64,000 nucleotides of DNA from Polyangium jinanense (GTDB lineage Bacteria > Myxococcota > Polyangia > Polyangiales > Polyangiaceae): contig NZ_JAGTJJ010000020.1 in NCBI RefSeq assembly GCF_028435365.1, positions 1-64,000 on the forward strand. The letters are read 5' to 3'. Below the pieces are notes generated by a model. That model saw only the letters and a program-made list of their open reading frames with translations, had not been told where the DNA came from and did no database searches. Of this stretch, positions 1 to 8,662 are shown in pieces. Within the stretch, counting starts at the first letter, position 1. Each line of letters starts with the position of its first letter. Both the position numbers and the translations under genes were made by a program.

Positions 1-1139
1 TCGCGTCGACCAAGCCGGCGGCGTGGCAGGCCTACCTCGAGTGGCATGTTCTGAACGCCACCGCCGACGCGCTACCAAAGAGGTTCGACGACGAAAAGTT
101 CACCATGTGGCGGTTTTTGAGCGGCCAGCAGAAGCAGCGAGACCGCTGGAGGCGCTGCGTGACCGCCACCGACGCCGCGCTCGGCGAGTCGCTCGGCCGG
201 TTCTTCGTCGCCCGCCACTTCGCCGGCGAGAGCCGCGATGTCGTCCGGCAGATGATCGTCGCCATCAGCGAGGCCTTCGGCGAGCGCCTCGGCGAGCTCG
301 ACTGGATGGACGAAAAAACCAAAGAGCGCGCCCGCGAAAAGCGCCAGCAGGTAGCCTACCTCATCGGCTACCCGAGTTCGTGGCGTGTCTATGATTTCTC
401 GCTCGACAAGAAGGTGTACGCGGCCAACGTGCTCGCCGGCCGGGCCTTCGAGGTGAAGCGCCAACTTACCAAGGTGGGCAAGCCCGTCGACCGCGAAGAA
501 TGGCAAATGAGCCCGCCCACGGTGAACGCCTACTACGACCCGCTCCTCAACCAGATGGCCTTCCCGGCAGGCATCTTGCAGCCGCCCTTTTTCTCGGCCC
601 GCTCTGGCCTGGCCGTCAACATGGGCGCGACTGGCGAGACCATCGGCCACGAGCTCATCCACGGCTTCGACGACGAGGGCTCGCAGTACGACGCCAAGGG
701 CAACCTCGCGTCGTGGTGGGAGCCTGAGACGCGCAGGCGCTTCGAGGCCAGGACGCAATGCGTCGTCGACCAGTATTCGGCCTACGAGCCCCTGCCCGGC
801 GTGAAGATCAACGGCAAGCTGACCCTCGGCGAGAACATCGCCGACATCGGCGGCCTCAAGCTCGCCTTTCGCGCGTATCGCGCCCTGCGAAAGGGCGCAG
901 AAGAGCGCCTTGTGGCCGACGGGTTCGACGAAGACCAACAGTTTTTTCTGTCGTTCAGCCAGTCTCAGTGCACGAAGTGGCGTGAAGAGCGGGCGCGCAC
1001 GCTCTTGCAGACCGACACGCATTCGCTGCAAAAATTTCGGGTAAACGGGTCTGTCACGAACATGCCAGAGTTCGCCCGCGCCTTCTCGTGCGCCGAGGGC
1101 AAGGCCCTGAACCCCAAGCAGCGCTGCGACGTCTGGTGA
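1..1139 (+). CDS. M13-family zinc metallopeptidase (neprilysin/PepO-like), 5' end outside window
   Basis: This is the C-terminal part of a secreted or periplasmic-type zinc endopeptidase of family M13. The open frame runs in from base 3 with no start inside the window, so the N-terminal portion lies upstream. The zinc site HELIH is at 648-662. The third-ligand motif ENIAD is at 831-845. The substrate-pocket block NAYYDPLLNQ followed by PAGILQPPFF is at about 525-594. The protein ends in CDVW, matching the C-terminal Cys-x-x-Trp of M13 enzymes. The family usually has about 650-700 residues, of which about 378 are visible. The duplication boundary at base 131 falls inside this gene, so only this copy can be full length. 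Family assignment is firm; substrate is unknown. Confidence 0.93.
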   Translation, partial: ASTKPAAWQAYLEWHVLNATADALPKRFDDEKFTMWRFLSGQQKQRDRWRRCVTATDAALGESLGRFFVARHFAGESRDVVRQMIVAISEAFGERLGELDWMDEKTKERAREKRQQVAYLIGYPSSWRVYDFSLDKKVYAANVLAGRAFEVKRQLTKVGKPVDREEWQMSPPTVNAYYDPLLNQMAFPAGILQPPFFSARSGLAVNMGATGETIGHELIHGFDDEGSQYDAKGNLASWWEPETRRRFEARTQCVVDQYSAYEPLPGVKINGKLTLGENIADIGGLKLAFRAYRALRKGAEERLVADGFDEDQQFFLSFSQSQCTKWREERARTLLQTDTHSLQKFRVNGSVTNMPEFARAFSCAEGKALNPKQRCDVW

Positions 1140-1306
1140 GTTGCACTCGAGCGTGAGCGGGCGCGGTGATCGATGGCCGCGATCGCCACCGTGTGGAGAG
1201 ACTGTGCCGGTACCTGGCCCGGCCGCCGACACAGGAACGGCTCGTCGAGATCGCCGGCAGGAAGCTGCATCATGACAAGCGACCGATGGCGCGCTCGCAG
1301 CTCGAG

Positions 1307-1585
1307 TCAGCCGTCGCGCGGAGAGCCGCCCGGCTTCCAGACGTTGGGGAGCAGCTCATCCAGCCGGTTTTTCGGCCAGCCCGATTGCAGCTTCCCGATG
1401 ACATCGGTCAAGTAAGCGAGAGGATTGACACTATTCGTGGATATCCTTGAACCACCCGTACAGCTCATTGACCAGCGGCATGCTCCGCGCACCCCTTCCG
1501 CGGCCCCAAACTCCTCCGCCGTCTTCCCGCTGCGCTTCCACCGCGCCACGAGCGCGAACCACTCTGCTGCCTTCCTTCGTGCCAT
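1307..1585 (-). pseudogene. IS66-family transposition gene remnant (internal deletion fusion)
   Basis: The 92-aa frame starts after a good ribosome site (GGAGGG just upstream). Its first ~32 residues (MARRKAAEWF...RSGKTAEEF) resemble the small IS66 accessory protein TnpA. Its last ~35 residues (NPLAYLTDV...RLDELLPNVW) resemble the C-terminal tail of the large IS66 transposase. The middle matches neither, which suggests an internal deletion joined the two ends. A further coding-looking fragment in another frame lies at about 1609-1692 (minus). Bases 1140-1306 hold nothing I recognise. The element is not expected to move. Confidence 0.6.
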
Positions 1586-1718
1586 CTGTCCCTCCAGCGA
1601 ATCGAGGCCAGGATGCAGCTCGACGGGAGGAGCGCGAAGATGTACTTGGTCGGGCGCTTACGCTGCGCCTCGACCGCGTACAGCCCGCGAATCAGCCGGG
1701 GGCGAGTACGGGCCGCAC

Positions 1719-1737
1719 CGTTTCGTCGAACGAAACG
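1719..1737. promoter_or_regulatory. Palindrome upstream of lipoprotein gene
   Basis: CGTTTCGT-cga-ACGAAACG is a perfect 8-bp inverted repeat with a 3-nt centre, about 32 bp upstream of the ATG at 1770. A possible -10-like sequence (tgctaggat) lies between them. It could be an operator or a short hairpin; function is inferred from position only. Confidence 0.35.
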
Positions 1738-1769
1738 AGGGCCACGGTTTTTGCTAGGATGCCCGGCCT

Positions 1770-2288
1770 ATGAATATCGCCCGCTTCCTTTGTTCATCCC
1801 TGTGCTTGCTCGCCGCCGCGTGTGGCGGTGTGGTCGTGGAGCCCGCCCCGGAGGCGCAGCCCAAGGCCGTCCAGCTCTTCGTGCCGGACGGGGACGGCTG
1901 CGCCACGCAGCCACCGCTGGACACGGCCGCCGACGTGATCACGCCGGGCGACACCGGGGACGAGATCGCCGTGACGGACATCTACTTCACGGCGGAATGC
2001 ACCGGTGCAGGAGGGCAGTACATGCTCGCGCGCGAGATCGATGGCTTCCGGTACTTCTGGCTCGGCGGGCACGGTTGCCAGCTCGGCGAGGGGCTCGCGT
2101 CGGCGACGGGCCTCGTCTTCGGGGTGGTCCGATATCGCTTTACGGCGGGCATCTCCGAGATCCCGCCCGACCTGTGCGTGGCTTGGCCGGGTGAGCCCGA
2201 GGGGTTGCAGACGGATGCGCGCATCTCGGCGGTCGCGCTGTTCGAGCAACTGGAAGAGGCGAAGCAGTTCGCGGCGTCGTTGAAATGA
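1770..2288 (+). CDS. Small predicted lipoprotein, function unknown
   Basis: This 172-aa protein has a lipoprotein signal peptide: basic start, hydrophobic core and lipobox LAAAC with the modified Cys at residue 18. The mature part is short, acidic and carries four further Cys residues that could form disulfides outside the cytoplasm. No known domain is recognisable. There is no obvious Shine-Dalgarno at the ATG. It sits between the IS66 remnant and the adenosine-deaminase-family lipoprotein gene on the same strand, about 290 bp upstream of the latter. Export is a confident inference from the signal sequence; role is unknown. Confidence 0.75.
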   Translation: MNIARFLCSSLCLLAAACGGVVVEPAPEAQPKAVQLFVPDGDGCATQPPLDTAADVITPGDTGDEIAVTDIYFTAECTGAGGQYMLAREIDGFRYFWLGGHGCQLGEGLASATGLVFGVVRYRFTAGISEIPPDLCVAWPGEPEGLQTDARISAVALFEQLEEAKQFAASLK

Positions 2289-2581
2289 CCCCACAGCATT
2301 GTATCGTCCGAACGAGCCCCGTTGCCCGATGCGCCCGTTTCGTTTGACGGAGCGCGAGATTGGCATCGCGGAACCCCCGAGTGTCGCGCGGACGTCTTCA
2401 CCCTGACAGCAGCTTGCGCCGGAGTAGTCCGCGTCGCTCCTGCGCCGTCACCTGAAATTTTGCAATACAGATCCGATGACGCTATACGCCGCGGCCCGTG
2501 CCGGACGTCTTCCTGCGCGGCCACATCGACGTCCATCGCCCGGCGGAGACGCGGGCGATTTTAATCTTGGAGAATTGCACC

Positions 2582-4327
<1,746 letters not shown>

Positions 4328-4373
4328 CGCCAGTGCGCGCCCTGTCTTCGCTTATCGACAGGGAGGCGCTTCG

Positions 4374-4698
4374 CTGGGGCTTTGCCCCAGGCCCCACCCG
4401 GGGCTGTCCGCCCCGGGACCCGGACCAGCGCAAGCGCTGGACTCGGGGTCGATGAACTGCGCGATGCGCAGTTCATCGAACAGGCCAGGTCAAGACAAAC
4501 GACGACCCTGCCCACCAAGACCGCGGCGCTGGCGGTTCACCTGGCGACGTCACCAGCGTGAAACGAGCCTTCGTGGTCTTGCCACCGGCCTGTGGGAAGA
4601 ACCGCGCATCGCGCAGTTCTTCCCCGCTCGGTCCAGGGCTTGCCCTGGTTCGGGTCGAGGGGCGAACAGCCCCCGCGGGGCCCGGGGCAGCGCCCCGG
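4374..4698. repeat. Eight-hairpin dispersed repeat, copy A (inverted relative to copy B)
   Basis: Eight consecutive stem-loops fill the gap between two convergent genes. They lie at 4374-4390, 4397-4417, 4425-4440, 4450-4478, 4594-4624, 4633-4648, 4659-4673 and 4682-4698. The two central ones are long (13 and 14 bp, stems around gaactgcgc/gcgcagttc, 3-nt loops). A ~115-bp spacer separates the two halves. The reverse complement aligns along its whole length with the repeat at 11339-11630, spacer included. Stem differences between copies are mostly compensated. Likely a REP/BIME- or MITE-like element; bidirectional termination is an inference from its position. Confidence 0.85.
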
Positions 4699-4721
4699 CG
4701 CGACGCCTGTGGAATACCCTC

Positions 4722-5264
4722 TCAGAGGCATTCGACGATGCTACCCGAGCACGTCTTGCCGCCCTGCGAGCATCCCTTCGCGATCAGGCACGGGCAGAGC
4801 CCGTCGTTGCAATCGAACGGGAGACCGACGCAACCGACCTCGGACTCGACCGACGAGCTTTTTACGCAGAACTCATCCGACTTGCAGGCCGCGCAGACAT
4901 CGCCCGAGCCTCCCGATCCGCTGCTCGCGCTCGAGCTTCCGCTGCTCGCGCTCGAGCTTCCGCTGCTCGCGCTCGACGAGCCCCCCGATCCGCTGCTCCC
5001 GCAGCCGTCGATGGCTGCGCATGAGCTCGCGTTCACGACGCACGCCTTGGCCTCGTCCGACAGCATCGAGCAGCCATCGCTGCAATTCGGGGGCACCTGC
5101 CCGCACTGCTTTCCGATGGCCGCGCAGACGTCGGCGCACGACGGGGTGCCTGACGAGGTCCCACCGCCGCCGTCCGAGCCCGACCCCTCGTTCGAGTCCC
5201 CGCTACACGCACCGAGTAGAAACGTAAGGAACAAGCAACCAAGAACCGCACCACGAATGTTCAT
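4722..5264 (-). CDS. Cys-rich predicted lipoprotein with Ser/Gly linker
   Basis: The 180-aa product starts at the ATG at 5264, which places a signal peptide with lipobox LLGAC (Cys20) at the N-terminus. A longer upstream frame lacks any sensible leader. The mature protein has two Cys-rich blocks (about residues 40-90 and 120-180) joined by a Ser/Gly linker with repeated SSASSG units. The DNA of that linker is a short tandem repeat at about 4919-4980. The layout is typical of surface lipoproteins in large myxobacterial genomes. No enzymatic motif is visible. It converges on the ADA-family gene across hairpin repeat A. Confidence 0.75.
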   Translation of the reverse strand: MNIRGAVLGCLFLTFLLGACSGDSNEGSGSDGGGGTSSGTPSCADVCAAIGKQCGQVPPNCSDGCSMLSDEAKACVVNASSCAAIDGCGSSGSGGSSSASSGSSSASSGSSSASSGSGGSGDVCAACKSDEFCVKSSSVESEVGCVGLPFDCNDGLCPCLIAKGCSQGGKTCSGSIVECL

Positions 5265-5477
5265 GCGGCGTCCTGCTAGCCCAGATACGAAGCAAAAGCA
5301 CTGCCTCGAATCGTACAGTGTCCGACACGCGGTCGTGACTTTCGCCCGCCAAAGGCAGCGCCGGGCGAGCCATTCGGGGGCTGAGGCGCGTACGATTCGG
5401 AGCCGCGGGTCCTCCGGCGGCGTGCTCTCCTTGCCGCCTTTCGCTCTGCACACCTCTGCGCCTTGATTGGCGCGAGG

Positions 5478-5906
5478 TTACTGCGTCTGCGTATTCTGCA
5501 CGATCGTGCATTCATTCGCACCGCAGTTCAGCAGTGCGTAGCTGGCGCGACGCCCGCATCCCGTTGCGCCGAACGTGTCCTGGCCGAGCCGCGTCAACTC
5601 GATCGTATCGTTGCACTGGAGATCGAAGCCGGCTTGGCGCCGCAGCCCGCGCGAGACGACGACGTGCGTCTCGCCGACACACAACCCGTTCGGATTGCAC
5701 TGGGCCACGTACCGGACGATCTCGCCGCAGCCACTTGCATAGATGAGAGCGGTTTCACCCATGCGCTCGTAGGTCAGCTTCTCTCGAGGGCATGATAGCT
5801 CGCTCGCCGGGTGATCCTGCACGTAGGCCAGCGGCCCCGCGCCACAGGCAGAGAGGACGAGCGCGAACAGGGGCAGCGTGGGCAGCAAGCGTTTCGACTT
5901 AAACAT
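5478..5906 (-). CDS. Small predicted lipoprotein, function unknown
   Basis: This 142-aa protein has a lipoprotein leader with lipobox LSAC (Cys21). The mature part has several Cys residues and a C-terminal GCGRRASY block that, from memory, resembles small myxobacterial lipoproteins of unknown function. About 210 bp separates it from the Cys-rich lipoprotein gene downstream on the same strand. Its promoter region ends about 70 bp from the left end of the IS630 element, so the insertion may have affected its expression. Confidence 0.72.
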   Translation of the reverse strand: MFKSKRLLPTLPLFALVLSACGAGPLAYVQDHPASELSCPREKLTYERMGETALIYASGCGEIVRYVAQCNPNGLCVGETHVVVSRGLRRQAGFDLQCNDTIELTRLGQDTFGATGCGRRASYALLNCGANECTIVQNTQTQ

Positions 5907-6003
5907 TGGAACTCTCTAGCGGATTCCACGCGGCGTCGTCAACGGCGCCTTCACCAACCACGAAGGTGCTAACTAGTACCTCGACACAGAGGTCTTGACT
6001 GTT

Positions 6004-7140
6004 TCACGCAGCGACAGGCAGCGCGGGATGCGCTGGCTGTGGGTATGCGTGCCCCATCTTCTTGCGAGCGTGCTGGACACTGAACATCCAGCGGATTCGG
6101 ACTTTTGCAGCGTTTCGCGTCGTCTGCCACGCAGCTATCTCGCGCTTGAGCGTGGCGAGATCGCCGATGCGTCGCGCGAGGCACTGCTGTTTGAGCACGC
6201 CTATCTCGATCTCCACCATGTTCAGCCAGCTCGCGTGTTTGGGTACGTAGTGCATTTCGATCCTGCGCAGGATTCGACGGGCCTCGTCGGGTGGAAACGC
6301 TTGGTAGAGGGCGGAAGCGCTGTGGATGGATAGGTTGTCGAGCACAAGGCGAATGCGTCGTGCGTTGGGGTAGTGCACGTCCACCAGCTCCCGCATGCAT
6401 TCGGCGAAGTCGATACAACTGCGATGCTCCGTGGTCTTGACGTGTCGCCAGGGGTTATGGGCGTCGACGAAGACAAATAGGTTGGCTGTACCGTTGCGCC
6501 GGTACTCATAGTCGATGCGCGCAGGAGTTCCGGGTTGGGCTGGGATCGGAATGCGGGTTTCCCCGATCAACTGCACCGGCGACTCGTCAAAGCTGACGAC
6601 CGGGGTGTCGGGGCTGGGGTTTTCCGCGTACAGATCGAGCACATCCTCCATTCGTGCAATGAATTCGGCGTCGACCTTCGGGATGCACCACATCTTCTTC
6701 TGCCAAGGCTTGATTTCGTTCTCGGCCAGCCTACGCCGTACGGTCTCGCTTGAAAGAGATGAGTGATTTGTCAAGCGCACCATCTCTCCGGCGAGCAGGT
6801 CGAGCGTCCACCGTGCACGGCCCTCTGGAGGAGCCGAGCAAGCTGTCGCTATCAATAGCGCTTCCTCCTTGCCTGACAGCTTGCGGGTCCCACCGGGCCT
6901 CGGCTCATCGTTGAGCGCTCGCGAAAGCCCTCCTTCAACGAATCGCTGCTTGGTCCGGTAGACCGTCGATGTGCCGACTGCCACGCTCGCGGCGATCTCG
7001 CCGTCGCGGGCTCCCGCATCCGCAGCCAATAGGATTTGCGCGCGCTTGACCTTGCGCACCTGCGTGCTACCACCGCTGATAAAATGGCGCAGCTCTGCGC
7101 GCTCCTCTTCCGTCAGTTCCACGATCCAGCGCACGTTCAT
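6004..7140 (-). CDS. IS630-family transposase
   Basis: This 378-aa DDE transposase carries out cut-and-paste movement of the surrounding element. The N-terminus is a helix-turn-helix with a typical IS630 linker (about residues 5-110). The DDE catalytic domain shows VSFDESPVQ, LVLDNLSIH and a HASWLNMVE block carrying the third acidic residue. The ATG at 7140 is preferred over the one at 7161, because GGAGG sits 8 nt upstream of it, inside the loop of a 9-bp inverted repeat. The frame is uninterrupted and its stop is 15 bp from the left terminal repeat. Confidence 0.95.
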   Translation of the reverse strand: MNVRWIVELTEEERAELRHFISGGSTQVRKVKRAQILLAADAGARDGEIAASVAVGTSTVYRTKQRFVEGGLSRALNDEPRPGGTRKLSGKEEALLIATACSAPPEGRARWTLDLLAGEMVRLTNHSSLSSETVRRRLAENEIKPWQKKMWCIPKVDAEFIARMEDVLDLYAENPSPDTPVVSFDESPVQLIGETRIPIPAQPGTPARIDYEYRRNGTANLFVFVDAHNPWRHVKTTEHRSCIDFAECMRELVDVHYPNARRIRLVLDNLSIHSASALYQAFPPDEARRILRRIEMHYVPKHASWLNMVEIEIGVLKQQCLARRIGDLATLKREIAAWQTTRNAAKVRIRWMFSVQHARKKMGHAYPQPAHPALPVAA

Positions 7141-7166
7141 CGGATGCCTCCAAAGAAGCATCCGAT
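7139..7166. promoter_or_regulatory. 9-bp inverted repeat between transposase and LexA-like gene
   Basis: ATCGGATGC (7139-7147) and GCATCCGAT (7158-7166) are perfect complements separated by 10 nt. The repeat overlaps the transposase start codon and its Shine-Dalgarno lies in the loop. It is the only strong dyad in the 52-bp divergent gap. It could be the operator for the adjacent LexA-type protein, or an mRNA hairpin hiding the transposase ribosome site, or both. The sequence shows the dyad; the function is inferred. Confidence 0.6.
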
Positions 7167-7192
7167 CAAACTATCAATGGTTTGTCGAGTCC

Positions 7193-7438
7193 ATGCGACC
7201 ACAATTCACGGAAAAACAGGGCCAGTACCTCGCCTTCATTCACGCCTACCTCATGCTACATCGCAGAGCGCCGGCGGAGGCCGACATGCAGACCTATTTC
7301 CAAACCACGCCGCCCACCGTGCACCGCATGGTTGTCGAACTGGAGCGCAAAGGGCTGATCCGCCGCCAACCCGGACAGCCTCGTAGCATCGAGCTCCTCG
7401 TGGACCCCGAGGCGCTTCCCGTCCTTCGGCAACCCTGA
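7193..7438 (+). CDS. Stand-alone LexA-type winged-helix DNA-binding protein carried by IS630
   Basis: The 81-aa product aligns by eye with the N-terminal DNA-binding domain of LexA along most of its length: FTEKQ near the start, FIHAYL, the recognition-helix region PTVHRMVVELERKG and a wing ending RSIELL. It has no S24 autoprotease domain, so it cannot self-cleave as true LexA does. It is divergent from the transposase gene with a 28-bp dyad between them, and lies wholly inside the terminal repeats. It is therefore cargo of, or a regulator for, the element. MarR-type annotation is an alternative, but LexA-DBD fits better. Self-repression of transposition is inference. Confidence 0.75.
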   Translation: MRPQFTEKQGQYLAFIHAYLMLHRRAPAEADMQTYFQTTPPTVHRMVVELERKGLIRRQPGQPRSIELLVDPEALPVLRQP

Positions 7439-7474
7439 AACGAATCGATCAGGATCCCTGTGTCGAGGTACTAG

Positions 7475-7824
7475 AAGCGATCGACGAAATAGCACGTGCA
7501 GCCGCGCAGCCGTCGCGCTCGCTCGCGAGCGTCGTGCAGGCCGCCTTCAAGATCGCGCGCCAAGGAGCCATCGAAGCGGCCGCTCGACGCGCCGCTCGGC
7601 GGCCTCGCGTTTCGTGCGATGGGAACTCGGGGACGCTTGGACAACCCTGGTGGGCGATCCCGCTCGTGCGGGTGCGTCCTCCGGCACCGCTGGTACGTCG
7701 TGGAGACGCGGGAGCGGAGGCTCGGGCAATGGATCGTCGTGGAGCGCTCACTCAGGGCGGTAGGCGAGATGATATGCCAGGAGACGAGCGCCCCGAGAGG
7801 ATCCGCGTTTACGCGCGCCCGGGG
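7475..7824. other. No confident gene; possible remnant of a gene cut by IS630
   Basis: In the plus frame from 7474 an Ala-rich open stretch with plausible codon use runs for roughly 45 residues beside the IS end. It then becomes Arg-rich and low in coding character. It could be the 3' part of a gene split by the insertion, but I see no matching 5' half to the left of the element. No RNA gene is visible. Confidence 0.35.
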
Positions 7825-8220
7825 CTATCCGTTCGGCACATCGGCAGGATCGACCTGCCGGCGCCGCATGCAGCCGACCTCGATCGCAATCGAGCCCGGC
7901 CCTCTGCAATAGAACATCACCCCGCGGTTATTCTGGATCACGTCCGTGATGGGACCGATCCCATCGGCGACGAGGCGCGCGTGATGCCGGCGCACCTCGT
8001 CCTCGTCGTCGATGTGGAAGCCGATGTGGAACTCCTCGGGGTAGGACGCCTGCGCGTCCTGCGTTCGCTGGAGGACCAACGTGAACCCGTGGCGGTCCGA
8101 GAGGATCGCGATCGCGGGGGACTTGCGGTTGCTGCAAAGCTCGAGGTCGAAGTAGCGCTCGAAGAACTCGACAGCGGCGCGAACGTCGGGAACCTGCAGG
8201 TCCAGGTGATTGAGTTTCAT
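7825..8220 (-). CDS. VOC-family protein (glyoxalase/dioxygenase fold)
   Basis: The 131-aa protein has the paired beta-alpha-beta-beta-beta modules of the vicinal oxygen chelate fold. A MKLNHLDLQV start carries the first metal-ligand-type His. AVEFFERYF, HIGFHIDD and an SIAIEVG strand near the C-terminus supply the other expected elements. The ATG at 8220 is preferred over one 4 codons upstream, since GGAGGC lies about 7 nt before it. Members include glyoxalase I, fosfomycin/bleomycin resistance proteins and dioxygenases; the substrate cannot be told from sequence. It is monocistronic here. Confidence 0.85.
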   Translation of the reverse strand: MKLNHLDLQVPDVRAAVEFFERYFDLELCSNRKSPAIAILSDRHGFTLVLQRTQDAQASYPEEFHIGFHIDDEDEVRRHHARLVADGIGPITDVIQNNRGVMFYCRGPGSIAIEVGCMRRRQVDPADVPNG

Positions 8221-8662
8221 GAGAGCCTCCACGTTGGACGCACACGTGCGTCATCGTGCCGTGGGTCTCACTCCGTGCTGGAGGGACAAGGGCTCCCGAC
8301 CTGGGAGTGACCGGGGCTCACCGAACCGGTCCGCCGTTTTTCGACAGGACGAAGCGTACCATGCCCGCCACGTGGATGCAAAGCGCGCGCGTGGCTTGTG
8401 CGGCTCGTGGGCGTCCCTGGACGAGGACACGGCGCTCATCCGGGATGCGGCTGCGCTCACGGCGCTTTCTCGCCGGCGAGGGAGGGTGGAGGCGGCGGCG
8501 GAGGAGTGAGGTGGGCAAGGGCCCGCGTGCTAAGGATTTCGAGCGGACACGGGGGCGGTATTTCCGGCTACGTTGCTTGGCTTCCACGGCGAGCTTGACA
8601 CCGGGTCAGCTTGCCTACTAGCCTACGGCAAGTACTGGATTGCATCGTGTAAGGAAAGCCTC
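8221..8662. other. Non-coding gap upstream of AIPR gene
   Basis: This 442-bp stretch has only low-quality Arg/Gly-rich shadow frames. Base composition shifts from GC-rich to the more AT-rich AIPR gene at its right end. A candidate promoter at 8595-8621 is listed separately; otherwise nothing is recognised. Confidence 0.5.
8595..8621 (+). promoter_or_regulatory. Candidate sigma-70-type promoter and dyad for AIPR gene
   Basis: TTGACA (8595-8600) is a consensus -35. A weaker tactag lies 15 nt downstream, 42 bp before the AIPR start. CTTGCC...GGCAAG (about 8610-8632) forms a small dyad across the same place, a possible operator. The spacing is short of optimal, so confidence is low. Confidence 0.3.

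Larger units (their letters stand above)
5976..7471. mobile_element. Complete IS630-family insertion sequence, 1,496 bp
   Basis: Perfect 14-bp terminal inverted repeats, gtacctcgacacag (5976-5989) and ctgtgtcgaggtac (7458-7471), bound the element. TA dinucleotides flank it (5974-5975 and 7472-7473) and the outer bases are C and G, so the empty site was CTAG. That is the classic IS630/Tc1-mariner pattern of insertion at CTAG with TA duplication. It carries a transposase (minus strand) and a small LexA-type DNA-binding protein gene (plus strand), back to back around a palindrome. All parts look intact, so it may be active. Confidence 0.93.

Noticed and set aside
72..1232. 386-codon frame antisense to the M13 peptidase
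   Set aside because: Lies wholly opposite a conserved enzyme with catalytic motifs; composition is that of a shadow frame.
4919..4990. CRISPR-like short repeats
   Set aside because: This is an in-frame codon repeat encoding the SSASSG linker of a lipoprotein, with no spacers.
4452..5024. Peptides starting MNCAMRSSS or similar from the hairpin repeats
   Set aside because: Produced by the palindromic stems in every copy and orientation; no ribosome site or conserved length.
7193..7438. Host lexA gene
   Set aside because: It lacks the S24 autoprotease domain and lies inside IS630 ends, so it is element cargo and not the SOS repressor.
8210..8509. 99-codon plus-strand frame between VOC and AIPR genes
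   Set aside because: Overlaps the VOC gene start, has no ribosome site and shows Arg/Ala-rich shadow composition.
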